In this document: positions 42,142 through 50,063 of the stretch, in pieces
Position numbering within the stretch: position 1 is the first letter of the stretch
Layout of the letters: every line of letters begins with the position of its first letter
DNA from: Solirubrobacter ginsenosidimutans
GTDB taxonomy: Bacteria > Actinomycetota > Thermoleophilia > Solirubrobacterales > Solirubrobacteraceae
Assembly (NCBI RefSeq): GCF_027587205.1
Contig: NZ_JAPDOD010000003.1
Coordinates: 310,001 to 374,000 of the forward strand
Reading direction: 5' to 3'
DNA length: 64,000 bases
The notes under the pieces: generated by a model
Seen by the model: only the letters and a program-made list of their open reading frames with translations
The model's database searches: none
What the model was told of the DNA's origin: nothing
Position numbers and translations under genes: made by a program

Positions 42142-43611
42142 ATGTCACCGTCTTCCTCGTACGAGCGCCGCTGGCTGATCCTGGCGGTGATCGCCACCGC
42201 GCAGCTGATGATCGTGCTGGATCTGACGATCGTGAACATCGCCCTGCCGAGCGCTCAGCAGGACCTTGGCTTCTCCAACGACGACCGGCAGTGGATCGTC
42301 ACCTCCTACGCGCTGGCGTTCGGCTCGCTGCTGCTGCTCGGCGGCAAGCTGGGCGACCTGTTCGGGCGCAAGTGGGCCTTCATCGGCGGGCTGTTCGGCT
42401 TCGCCGCCGCCTCGGCGGCGGGCGGCGCCGCAGGATCCTTCGGCGTGCTCGTCGCCGCGCGTGCGACACAAGGTGTCTTCGGGGCGCTGCTGGCGCCGTC
42501 AGCGCTCGCGCTGCTCGCCACCACGTTCAGCGACCCCGACGAGCGCGGCAAGGCGTTCGGCATCTTCGGCGCGGTCGCGGGCGGCGGTTCAGCGGTCGGC
42601 CTGCTCCTCGGGGGAATCCTCACCGAGTGGCTCAATTGGCGCTGGTGCCTGTACGTGAATCTGTTGATCGCCGTGCCCACCGCCATCGCCGCGCTGCGGC
42701 TGATCGAGAACGTCGCGCAGCCCGAGCGGCCGCGCCTCGACCTGCCCGGCACCGCGCTGTCCGCCACAGGGCTGTTCGCGCTCGTCTTCGGCTTCTCGAA
42801 CTCCGAGTCGCATTCCTGGGGACACCCGGTGACCATCGTCGCCCTGACGCTCGCGGCGGTGCTCCTCACCGCGTTCGTGTACGTCGAGTCGCGCGTGCAG
42901 CATCCGCTGTTGCCGCTGCGGGTGGTCGCCGACCGGGTGCGGGGAGGTTCCTACCTGGCGCTCGGGATCTCGGGTACCGCGCTGTTCGCGGTGTTCCTGT
43001 TCTTGACCTACTACCTGCAGCTGACCAAGGGCTTCTCACCGATCGAGACCGGCCTCGCCTACCTGCCGATGACGGTCGCGATCGTCGTCAGCGCGACGCT
43101 GGCGAACAACATCTTCCTGGCCAAGGTCGGGCCACGTCCTCTGCTGGTGCTCGGCATGGCGCTCGGCGCGCTGGCGATGGCGTGGTTCGCGCAGCTGGAC
43201 GCGAACTCGAGCTACGCCGGCCACGTGCTGCCCGGGCTCGTCGTGCTCGGGGTCGGGATGGGCAACATCTTCGCTCCGGGGCTCTCCAGCGCGACCTACG
43301 GTGTCGACCCCGCTGACGCCGGCGTCGCCTCCGCGATGGTCAACACGATGCAGCAGGTCGGCGGCTCGATCGGCACGGCCCTGCTGAGCTCGATCTTCGC
43401 CGGCGCGGTGACGTCGTTCGCGAAGGGCAAGCCGCCGAGCGCGCAGGTCGCCGCCGACGCGGCGATGCACGGCTACACCGTCGCGTTCTGGGTGGCGGCG
43501 GGCGTGTTCGCGCTCGGCGCGGTCGCGGTCGGGTCGCTGATGCGCTCGATCAAGATCGAGGCCGGCGCGGCGGCTGAGCCCACCACCGAGCAGCAACTGG
43601 CCCACTCCTAG
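42142..43611 (+). CDS. MFS multidrug exporter, 14-segment DHA2 family
   Basis: 489 residues from the ATG at 42142 (AAAGGA five bases upstream; in-frame starts further up lack support). The first helix has LDLTIVNIALP and loop 2-3 GGKLGDLFGRK, the DHA2 motifs of the EmrB/QacA group. About 14 membrane segments can be counted. It would export toxic compounds with the proton gradient. The divergent aldo/keto reductase and downstream redox genes suggest a role in defence against reactive or aromatic chemicals. No regulator gene is adjacent. Confidence 0.93.
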   Translation: MSPSSSYERRWLILAVIATAQLMIVLDLTIVNIALPSAQQDLGFSNDDRQWIVTSYALAFGSLLLLGGKLGDLFGRKWAFIGGLFGFAAASAAGGAAGSFGVLVAARATQGVFGALLAPSALALLATTFSDPDERGKAFGIFGAVAGGGSAVGLLLGGILTEWLNWRWCLYVNLLIAVPTAIAALRLIENVAQPERPRLDLPGTALSATGLFALVFGFSNSESHSWGHPVTIVALTLAAVLLTAFVYVESRVQHPLLPLRVVADRVRGGSYLALGISGTALFAVFLFLTYYLQLTKGFSPIETGLAYLPMTVAIVVSATLANNIFLAKVGPRPLLVLGMALGALAMAWFAQLDANSSYAGHVLPGLVVLGVGMGNIFAPGLSSATYGVDPADAGVASAMVNTMQQVGGSIGTALLSSIFAGAVTSFAKGKPPSAQVAADAAMHGYTVAFWVAAGVFALGAVAVGSLMRSIKIEAGAAAEPTTEQQLAHS

Positions 43612-43639
43612 TCGTTCCACGATCCGAGGGAGATGCACC

Positions 43640-44704
43640 GTGACACCCAGCTCAGCCCTGAACCGCCGCTCGTTCCTCGCGCGGGGCGCGGCGATCACGG
43701 CCGTCCCCGCGGTCACCGCGCTGGCCGGGGGCGCCTTCGCGCAGCCGGCATCGGCTGACACGCTGCCCGATTACGCGCCGATTCCGGCGTCCGCGCTGGG
43801 CCCGGCGCTCAACCCGCAGGGCTACTACGTGGGGCGGGTGCAGAAGAACCTCTACTGGGTCACCGACGGCACCTATCAGGCCGCGTTCCTGACCACCCGG
43901 GACGGCGTGGTGCTGTTCGACGCGCCGCCGACGATCGGGCGCAACCTGCAGCGGGCGATCAACGAGGTCGCGTCCAGCGCTCGTGTGTCGAACAAGGTGA
44001 CCCACATCGTCTACTCGCATCACCACGCCGACCACGTCGGGGCATCGTCGCTGTTCGGGCGCAACGTGGTCCGGGTCGGGCACGTCGAGACCAAGCGGCT
44101 GCTGGCACGTGGCCCAGACCTGGGTCCGGCGGTACCGTTGCCGGACGTGACGTTTGAGACCCGGCACACGTTGCGCGTCGGCGGAGAGCGGGTCGAGCTG
44201 GCATGGCACGGCGCAAACCACACCCCGGACAACATCTTCATCCACTTCCCCGACCACGACACGCTGATGCTGGTCGACATCCTCCTGCCCGGCTGGGCGC
44301 CGTATGACGGCTTCAACGTCAACGAGGACGTGCCCGGCTCCATCACCGCCGCGGACACCGCCAACACGTACCGCTGGAAGCACTTCATCGGCGGGCACAT
44401 GGGCCGGCTCGGCACCCGTCAAGACATGGCCGTCTACCAGCGATATGTGTCGGACCTGATCGAGAGCATCAAGCAGGCCGTGGTGGCGGTCGACCCGACA
44501 CCCTTCTTCGCCAAGTACGGCAACAACAGCTGGGCGGCCGTGAAGACCTACCAGGACGCGCAGACGGCCTACGCGGCGGCGCCCATCATCCAGAAGTACA
44601 CCGGCGTGCTCGCCGCCGTCGACGTCTACACGGCGAGCACCGCGTTCCTGTTGCTCGAGTCGATCCGCCTCGACCAAGGGTTCGGCTCACAGATCCACCC
44701 ATGA
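43640..44704 (+). CDS. TAT-exported metallo-beta-lactamase-fold hydrolase
   Basis: 354 residues from the GTG at 43640 (GAGGGA upstream). NRRSFLARGAA is a twin-arginine signal followed by an Ala-rich stretch ending PASADT. The motif HHHADH and downstream GANHTPDN and LVDILLPGW give the zinc ligands of the fold. The final 100 residues, rich in Tyr and Ala, are an extra helical domain. It begins 28 bases after the MFS gene, so it is likely in that operon. The substrate is unknown. Its stop overlaps an ATG (ATGA) that opens the remnant of a histidine-phosphatase gene. Confidence 0.88.
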   Translation: MTPSSALNRRSFLARGAAITAVPAVTALAGGAFAQPASADTLPDYAPIPASALGPALNPQGYYVGRVQKNLYWVTDGTYQAAFLTTRDGVVLFDAPPTIGRNLQRAINEVASSARVSNKVTHIVYSHHHADHVGASSLFGRNVVRVGHVETKRLLARGPDLGPAVPLPDVTFETRHTLRVGGERVELAWHGANHTPDNIFIHFPDHDTLMLVDILLPGWAPYDGFNVNEDVPGSITAADTANTYRWKHFIGGHMGRLGTRQDMAVYQRYVSDLIESIKQAVVAVDPTPFFAKYGNNSWAAVKTYQDAQTAYAAAPIIQKYTGVLAAVDVYTASTAFLLLESIRLDQGFGSQIHP

Positions 44705-44952
44705 CGGGAGCCGGGGCGGGTGCGGGCAGGCTGTTCGTTTTGGCCCGCCACGCCGAATCCTCGGCGAACGTCGCGCGCGAGCGCTGGGCACGCGTTCGCC
44801 AATGTCGGTACCTGGTCGATGACGGCTCGTGCTCTCAATCACCGGGATCCGACGATGCGGCGTCACCTCACCGGCGGCAAAGCTCGCGGTCGCCGGGGCC
44901 CCGGCACCAACGAACGGCGCGCAACGCGTCGCCGTATAGGAGGGATCGGCCG
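44701..44952 (+). pseudogene. Remnant of a histidine-phosphatase gene start
   Basis: The ATG at 44701 overlaps the preceding stop. It opens a frame whose first 27 residues include LFVLARHAESSANV, matching the N-terminal strand and RHxE catalytic motif of the histidine phosphatase (phosphoglycerate-mutase-like) family. After about base 44785 the similarity stops, and the frame runs as low-complexity sequence into the next gene. The rest of a roughly 200-residue protein is missing, so a deletion is likely. The tail of this stretch now supplies the leader of the quinone oxidoreductase gene (AGGAGG before 44953). Confidence 0.55.
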
Positions 44953-45876
44953 ATGTCCAGGGCAGTTCAATTCGACGAGTACGGCGGCGTCGAGGTCCTC
45001 CAGGTGCGCGACGTCGCGCGCCCGGAGCCTGGGGCGGACCAGGTGCTCGTGGCGGTCCGCGCCGCCGGCATCAATCCCAGCGAGGCGGCGATCCGTACGG
45101 GCCGGGTCCGCGCGATCTTCCCCGCGACCTTTCCGAGCGGCCAGGGCTCGGACCTCGCCGGCGTGGTCGAGGAGGTCGGCCCGGGCGTGACGGGCGTCGC
45201 GGTGGGCGACGAGGTGATCGGCTTCACCGACAACCGCGCGAGCCAGGCCGAATACGTACTCGTCGAGACGGCCAACCTCACCGCCAAACCCGCGGAGATC
45301 CCGTGGGAAGTGGCGGGCGCGCTGTTCGTCGCCGGTTCGACGGGGGTCGCGACCGTTCGCGCAGTCGCCCCGACGGCGGGTGAGGCGGTCGTGATCGCCG
45401 GAGCGGGCGGCGGCGTCGGCGTGTTCGCGGTCCAGCTCGCCGTCCGCACCGGCGCCCGCGTGATCGCGCTCGCCGACGAGCGCCATCACGCATGGCTGCG
45501 CGAGCGCGGGGCGCTTCCCGTCGCCTACGGCGACGGCGTCGGCGAGCGCATCTCCGCGGCCGCCCAGGAGGCCCCGGTGGCCGCGTTCATCGACCTCGTC
45601 GGACGCGGCTACGTGGAGTTCGCGCTCAAGCTGGGCATCGCAAAGGACCGGATCGACACCATCGTCGACTTTCCGGCGATCGAGAAGTACGGCGTCAAGG
45701 GCGAAGGCGGCGCGGCAGCGGCGAGCGCGGCGACCCTGGCCGAACTGGCCGAGGCGATAGCGGCGGGCGAGGTCGTGGTGCCGATCCAAAGCACCTATCC
45801 GCTTGACGACGTTCAAGCGGCGTTTGCCGAGCTCGAAGCCGGTCACGTCGCCGGGAAGATCGTCCTCATTCCCTGA
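44953..45876 (+). CDS. Zinc-free NADPH:quinone oxidoreductase-like MDR protein
   Basis: 307 residues from the ATG at 44953, eight bases after AGGAGG. The frame stays open upstream into the phosphatase remnant, but that part is unrelated. AAGINPSEAAIRTG and GSDLAGVVEEVGPGV are typical of the medium-chain reductase family. VIAGAGGGVGVFAVQLA is the nucleotide-binding loop, and there is no Cys-rich zinc lobe, as in quinone oxidoreductases. It reduces enones or quinones with NADPH. It belongs to the detoxification run of this region. Confidence 0.92.
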   Translation: MSRAVQFDEYGGVEVLQVRDVARPEPGADQVLVAVRAAGINPSEAAIRTGRVRAIFPATFPSGQGSDLAGVVEEVGPGVTGVAVGDEVIGFTDNRASQAEYVLVETANLTAKPAEIPWEVAGALFVAGSTGVATVRAVAPTAGEAVVIAGAGGGVGVFAVQLAVRTGARVIALADERHHAWLRERGALPVAYGDGVGERISAAAQEAPVAAFIDLVGRGYVEFALKLGIAKDRIDTIVDFPAIEKYGVKGEGGAAAASAATLAELAEAIAAGEVVVPIQSTYPLDDVQAAFAELEAGHVAGKIVLIP

Positions 45877-45894
45877 CGTCTGGTGTGGGGCCCG

Positions 45895-47034
45895 TCAGAC
45901 CGACGTAGCGGACTCGTCGAGCACGGTCTCCGGGTCGTGCTCCCGCGTTCGAGCCCCGTCCCCGCCGGCGAGCGGTTGCGGCGCGCGCAGATCCTGGACG
46001 ACCAAGGAGACGGTCGCGGCCGCGGGGATCGCGAGCAGCGCCCCGAGCAGCCCGAGCAACGTGCCGCCGATCAGCACCGCGACAATCGTCGCGAGCGCGC
46101 TCACCTGCACGGCGCGCCGATACACGACCGGCTGGATTAGGTAGTTCTCGGCCTGCTGGTAGACGATCGCGTACGCCAGCCAGAGCGCTGCGGCGAGCGG
46201 CGAGACGAGCAGCGCGGCGAGCGCGACGACGGCCGCGCCGAGCGTCGCGCCGATCATCGGGATCAGGTCGAGAAACGCGATCAGCAGCGCCAGCGGAACG
46301 GCGAATGGGATCCCGAGCACGGTCATCGCGATCCATGCGCAGGCGCCGGCGATCACGCTGATCGCCAGGTTGCCGAGGACATAGCCGGATACCGCCACGT
46401 AGATCCGCGGTGCGATGCGCCGCCAGCGCTCTGCGCGCTTCGCCGGCAGCGCCGACAGCAGCAGCTCGAGATAGCGGTCGCGGTGCAGGATCAGCAGGAA
46501 CGCGATCGACAGCACTGCGACGAGGTTGGACGCGAAGCCGATGGCGCCGACGGTGACGTCGCGCAGCGGCCCGGCGACGCGGCCGGTCTGGGCCGGCAGA
46601 TTCCGCAGCTGCGCCTGGACCTTCTCGGTGATGTGATAGCGATCGTCGTAGCCGCGGACGTGCGGGTTCGCCCGAAGATCGGCGACCGCATGCTGCGCGT
46701 CAGCCGACAGGTGGCCGACCTGTGAGGAGACGCTCGGGACGACGAGCGCGCCGACGGCGAGTACCGACACCAGGCAGGCGAGGTAGACCGCAACGATCGC
46801 CCAGGCGCGGGGCAGCCGACTGCGCTGGACGGCGTCCACGACCGGGCCGAGCGCCGTCGCCGTGAACAGCGCGATCACGAAGATCTTGATGACGCCACGC
46901 GTGAGGTAGAGCACGTACAGTGCCCCCGCGCACGCGGCCACGATCGCTACGAGCCGTGCAACGCCGCGCAGCGAGGGCGCGCCGAGCTGCGCCTCGATGC
47001 GCGGCGGCGGCTCTTGGTCGGCATCGGTGGCCAT
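45895..47034 (-). CDS. AI-2E family transporter (PerM/YdiK-like membrane protein)
   Basis: 379 residues. Two N-terminal membrane segments (LYLTRGVIKIFVIALFTATALGPVV between them), a hydrophilic stretch of about 80 residues and then five or six segments including the conserved IAFLDLIPMIGATLGA and YQQAENYLIQPVV motifs define the family. Members export small molecules or sodium; the autoinducer-2 label is not a reliable function. The C-terminal tail is acidic. It ends 18 bases from the convergent oxidoreductase gene. Confidence 0.9.
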   Translation of the reverse strand: MATDADQEPPPRIEAQLGAPSLRGVARLVAIVAACAGALYVLYLTRGVIKIFVIALFTATALGPVVDAVQRSRLPRAWAIVAVYLACLVSVLAVGALVVPSVSSQVGHLSADAQHAVADLRANPHVRGYDDRYHITEKVQAQLRNLPAQTGRVAGPLRDVTVGAIGFASNLVAVLSIAFLLILHRDRYLELLLSALPAKRAERWRRIAPRIYVAVSGYVLGNLAISVIAGACAWIAMTVLGIPFAVPLALLIAFLDLIPMIGATLGAAVVALAALLVSPLAAALWLAYAIVYQQAENYLIQPVVYRRAVQVSALATIVAVLIGGTLLGLLGALLAIPAAATVSLVVQDLRAPQPLAGGDGARTREHDPETVLDESATSV

Positions 47035-47396
47035 CGCGTCTGTCTTAAGGGCGGTGAGCCGCGCGGACTAGACGTCCTGGCTACGGCTGACGGCGGCGAT
47101 CGGAATTACGCGTGTGCGACGCGGCGGCCGCCGCGGCGGGGAGAGGCGCCGCGGCGGCCTGGTCGCTGGAAGGCGTCCCTAGGCCGGCGAGGGGTCAAGA
47201 TCGCCGGGAGCGGGACGCGAGCTGACCTGCGCGTCATGTACAGCGTCTGCCCGATCAGCTGATCCGGCAAGACGTCGACACCTCGGGCGGTATGCGGACG
47301 GCATATGCAGTGGCAGGCTCGCAAGACGCCGCCATGCTGGTGCCACTACGCGCGGCCGAGCCGGCGCGCCGCGCCGGCACTGCTGACCGGAACGGG
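47035..47396. other. Gene-free 362-base region with a strong hairpin
   Basis: No credible gene. The main structure is the perfect 13-base-pair hairpin at 47126-47159. A short TATGC/GCATA inverted repeat lies near 47290-47305. The region should hold the promoter of the AI-2E gene and possibly a long 3' end of the protease pseudogene. Confidence 0.5.
47126..47159. terminator. Perfect 13-base-pair GC hairpin
   Basis: GGCCGCCGCGGCG and its exact complement with an eight-base purine-only loop (GGGAGAGG). It is 238 bases beyond the protease-like gene's stop on the minus strand and 92 bases from the start of the AI-2E gene. A terminator is likeliest, but the distance and the loop, which resembles an anti-Shine-Dalgarno target, leave room for a small RNA. 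Confidence 0.45.
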
Positions 47397-48237
47397 TCAC
47401 GAGCTCTTGATCTCGCCGAGCTCGATCGTCACTGACCGTCGCGCGCCGCTGTCGGTGACCAGCCCGACGAACACGCGCCTCCCCGGCCGCATCGTGGCCA
47501 GCACGCCGGCGACGTCATCCACCGTTGGCGTGGCCTTGGCGTCGATCGTGACGAGCAGGTCGCCGGCCCGGATGCCGGCGCGTGCAGCCGGCCCACCCGC
47601 GCTGACGGCGACCACCCGCGCACCTCCCTCGGGATCGGTGCGCAGGTCGGTCCCGATCGCGGCCCGGTCCGAGTGCGTGACCTGCCCGGTGCTCACCAGT
47701 TGCCGGACCACATTGCGCACGCTGTTGCTCGAGATTGCAAAACCAATCCCAGGTGCGGCGCCGCCGCCGAGCTGAGGGTCGGCGGCGGCCAGAGTTGGCA
47801 TGCCGACCACGCGCCCCTGCAGGTCGATGAGCGCGCCGCCGCTGTTGCCAGGGTTGATTGCGGCGCTCGTCTGGATCACGGAGGGCAATACGACGCCGTC
47901 GCCCTCGCTCACCGTGCGGCTCGTCGCGCTCACGATTCCCTGTGTCGCGCTCGACTGCAGCCCGAGCGGGTTTCCGATGGCGAGGACCATCTGCCCGATC
48001 CGCAGCTTCGAAGAGTCCGCGAACGTCGCCGGATGGAGCGCCGCGTCGGTGTGAAGGACGGCGACATCATCGGGCTTGAACACATCGCGGATCGTCGCGG
48101 GGTGTGTCGGCCACTGCTGGGGCGGTGCCGGCGCGCTGGCCCTGGCCGCCGGTGCTGGAGAGGACGATGACGCTCGCGGCCAAGGCGGCGAGAAGCGCCG
48201 TGGCCGCGGTCACGTGGGAGTGCTGTCGCTGGTGCAT
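47397..48237 (-). pseudogene. Disrupted HtrA/DegP-like serine protease with PDZ domain
   Basis: The ATG at 48237 opens a 56-codon frame (48067-48237) that encodes a signal/anchor (TALLAALAASVIVLSS) and a short linker, then stops. The protease body lies in another frame: 228 residues from a GTG at 48083 down to 47397. It has VAVLHTD (the Asp region), GNPLGLQSS, the catalytic Ser motif NPGNSGGAL and a full PDZ domain (GPAARAGIRAGDLLVTID). The segment with the catalytic His (normally TNHHV, about 60-70 residues before the Ser-side half) is absent from both frames. A deletion plus a frame change therefore separates signal and body. It is a broken gene, unless this is an assembly error. Confidence 0.7.
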
Positions 48238-48291
48238 ACCGATAGCTGCGGCCGCTCGGCCAGCAGAGCCAGTCGTCGTCGCCGTTACCGC

Positions 48292-48855
48292 CTAGGACGT
48301 CAGCGGGTCGCGGACGGTGCTGCCCTTCGGGGCGGCGATGGCGGAGATGATCCACCAGGTGCCGTAGACGACCAGGTAGGCGCCGACGACGAGCGCGAGC
48401 GTCACGACGCCGATGTTGGGCCAGACGATCAGGAGCACGCCGGCGACGATCGACATCAGGCCGCCGACGATGAGCCAGCCGGTACCGCCCGCGTCCAGCC
48501 GCGACAACGCCGAGGCGCCGTAGAGCTCGAGGATGCCGGCGACGATGACGTAGACGCCGACGATGATGGTCAGCGCCAGCGCCGTCGGCCCCGGGTAGGC
48601 GATCGCCACGATCGCGGCAGCAACATCGATGAGGGCGCGCAAGATCTGCAGGACCCGGTCGCCGGCGGTGCGATCGGCGCTGAACAGACGGGCGAGCGCG
48701 ACCAGTGCGTCGGTGAAGCAGAAGATTGCGAACAACACGACCGCGGTGCCGATCGTGATGTTTGGCCAAACCAGGAACACGATGCCCAGCACGACCGCGA
48801 GGCCGCCGCGCAATGCAGCGTGACCGCGCGAGAGCGGAGGGGTGAACGCGAACAT
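48292..48855 (-). CDS. HdeD-family (DUF308) membrane protein
   Basis: 187 residues from the ATG at 48855, with AGGGAG six bases upstream. Six membrane segments form three similar hairpins, with VLGIVFLVWPNITIGTAV repeated as VAGVLLIVWPNIGVVTLA, the hallmark of the HdeD/DUF308 family. Some members protect against acid stress; the function in actinobacteria is unknown. It lies just upstream of the disrupted protease in the same direction and diverges from the BON genes, forming an envelope-related patch. Confidence 0.9.
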   Translation of the reverse strand: MFAFTPPLSRGHAALRGGLAVVLGIVFLVWPNITIGTAVVLFAIFCFTDALVALARLFSADRTAGDRVLQILRALIDVAAAIVAIAYPGPTALALTIIVGVYVIVAGILELYGASALSRLDAGGTGWLIVGGLMSIVAGVLLIVWPNIGVVTLALVVGAYLVVYGTWWIISAIAAPKGSTVRDPLTS

Positions 48856-49096
48856 GTGACGCTCCCTTTTAGGTGGATCGGAACGACGGCGACGGCCGCC
48901 TATACGCGGCTATGGCGACGCCGAGCCGGCGGACCAATACGCATCGGCGATACGTTCGATAGCCGCCACGTCTCCGACGCGAACTCCGCCGCACACAGGT
49001 GCGGCAGCGCATGCGGGGAGATGGCCAGACGTGTCGCTTATCCCAGGCGCGCTCGATCGTCTTGCGGTCGGTCAAGCGCGGCGGCCAGTGTGCAGC

Positions 49097-49552
49097 ATGA
49101 GCACAAACGGTGAGATCGAAGCAGCAGTGCGCGCCGAACTGATGGGCGACCCGCGCCTGCCTCATCCCGACGAGGTCGCGATCGCGGTCGATGCGGGGCT
49201 GGTGACGCTGCGCGGAACGGTGGGCAGCTTCGCCCAGTTGCGTGCCGCAGTCGCCGATGCCCGCCGCTCGGTTGGCGTCACGGACGTGTGGGACGAGCTG
49301 CAGGTGCGGCTGCTCAACGAGGACCGTCGCAAGGACGCCGAGATCCGTGGGGCGGCGCTGCAGCGACTGATCTGGGACTCCGAGATCCCGGGCGAATTCC
49401 TCGACGTCAAGGTCAAAGACGGCTGGCTGACACTCAAGGGGCAGCTGTCGCACCAATGGCAGAGCGACGAGGCCTTCGACCGCGTCGCGAGTCTCCACGG
49501 CGTGACCGGTGTCACGAACGAGATCAAGGTCGACGAGCGCCGCGCCGCATGA
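49097..49552 (+). CDS. BON-domain protein (two domains)
   Basis: 151 residues from the ATG at 49097; no strong ribosome site is visible. Two BON domains are present (VAIAVDAGLVTLRGTVGSFAQLRAAV and LDVKVKDGWLTLKGQLSHQWQSDEAF), each with the central Gly-containing strand. There is no signal peptide, so it is probably cytoplasmic, although BON domains usually contact membranes or lipids. Its stop overlaps the start of the next BON gene (ATGA), making a translationally coupled pair. Confidence 0.88.
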   Translation: MSTNGEIEAAVRAELMGDPRLPHPDEVAIAVDAGLVTLRGTVGSFAQLRAAVADARRSVGVTDVWDELQVRLLNEDRRKDAEIRGAALQRLIWDSEIPGEFLDVKVKDGWLTLKGQLSHQWQSDEAFDRVASLHGVTGVTNEIKVDERRAA

Positions 49553-50007
49553 TCCACATGGATTCACGCATGTCTGACACCGAAGTTCAGCGGGCCATCA
49601 TGCAGGCGCTGGCCGACAACCCGCACGTCCACGCCGATGAGATCGCCGCGCAGGTCAACGCGGGCGACGTAGTCCTGCACGGAACCGTCGGCAGCCCGCT
49701 GCAGCGCGATGAGGCCGCGACCACCGCGGAGGCCGTACCCGGCGTCCGCCACGTCGACGATCAGTTGCGAGTCCGTTTCATGGACTCCGATCGGCGAGCG
49801 GACGCCGCTACACAAGCCGCGGTCGTCGACGCGCTGACGGCGGACCCGGACCTCCACACCGCCTTCCTCGACGTCGCGACCCGCGGCGGGACGGTGACGC
49901 TGCGTGGCGTGGTCGAAAACGCGGAGCTGCGTGGCAAGGCGGCGGCCATCGCGTTCAGCGTGCCCGGGGTGGATGAGGTTCACAACCGGCTCGAGTCGGC
50001 GCGCTGA
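49549..50007 (+). CDS. BON-domain protein (two domains), coupled paralogue
   Basis: 152 residues from the ATG at 49549 that overlaps the preceding stop; an ATG at 49570 is a shorter option. Two BON domains (AAQVNAGDVVLHGTVGSPLQ and LDVATRGGTVTLRGVVENAEL). It parallels the gene before it in length and layout, so the two arose by duplication and may form a heteromer. It ends 56 bases from the convergent glycerol kinase gene. Confidence 0.88.
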   Translation: MIHMDSRMSDTEVQRAIMQALADNPHVHADEIAAQVNAGDVVLHGTVGSPLQRDEAATTAEAVPGVRHVDDQLRVRFMDSDRRADAATQAAVVDALTADPDLHTAFLDVATRGGTVTLRGVVENAELRGKAAAIAFSVPGVDEVHNRLESAR

Positions 50008-50063
50008 TGACCGACGTCCCCAAACCGGTCCAGTTATCACAGTGAGCTGGCGCCGCCCGGGGT

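Noticed and set aside
47930..48769. 279-codon minus-strand frame across the HdeD gene
   Set aside because: It is an Arg-rich shadow of the HdeD-family gene in another frame, with no domain.
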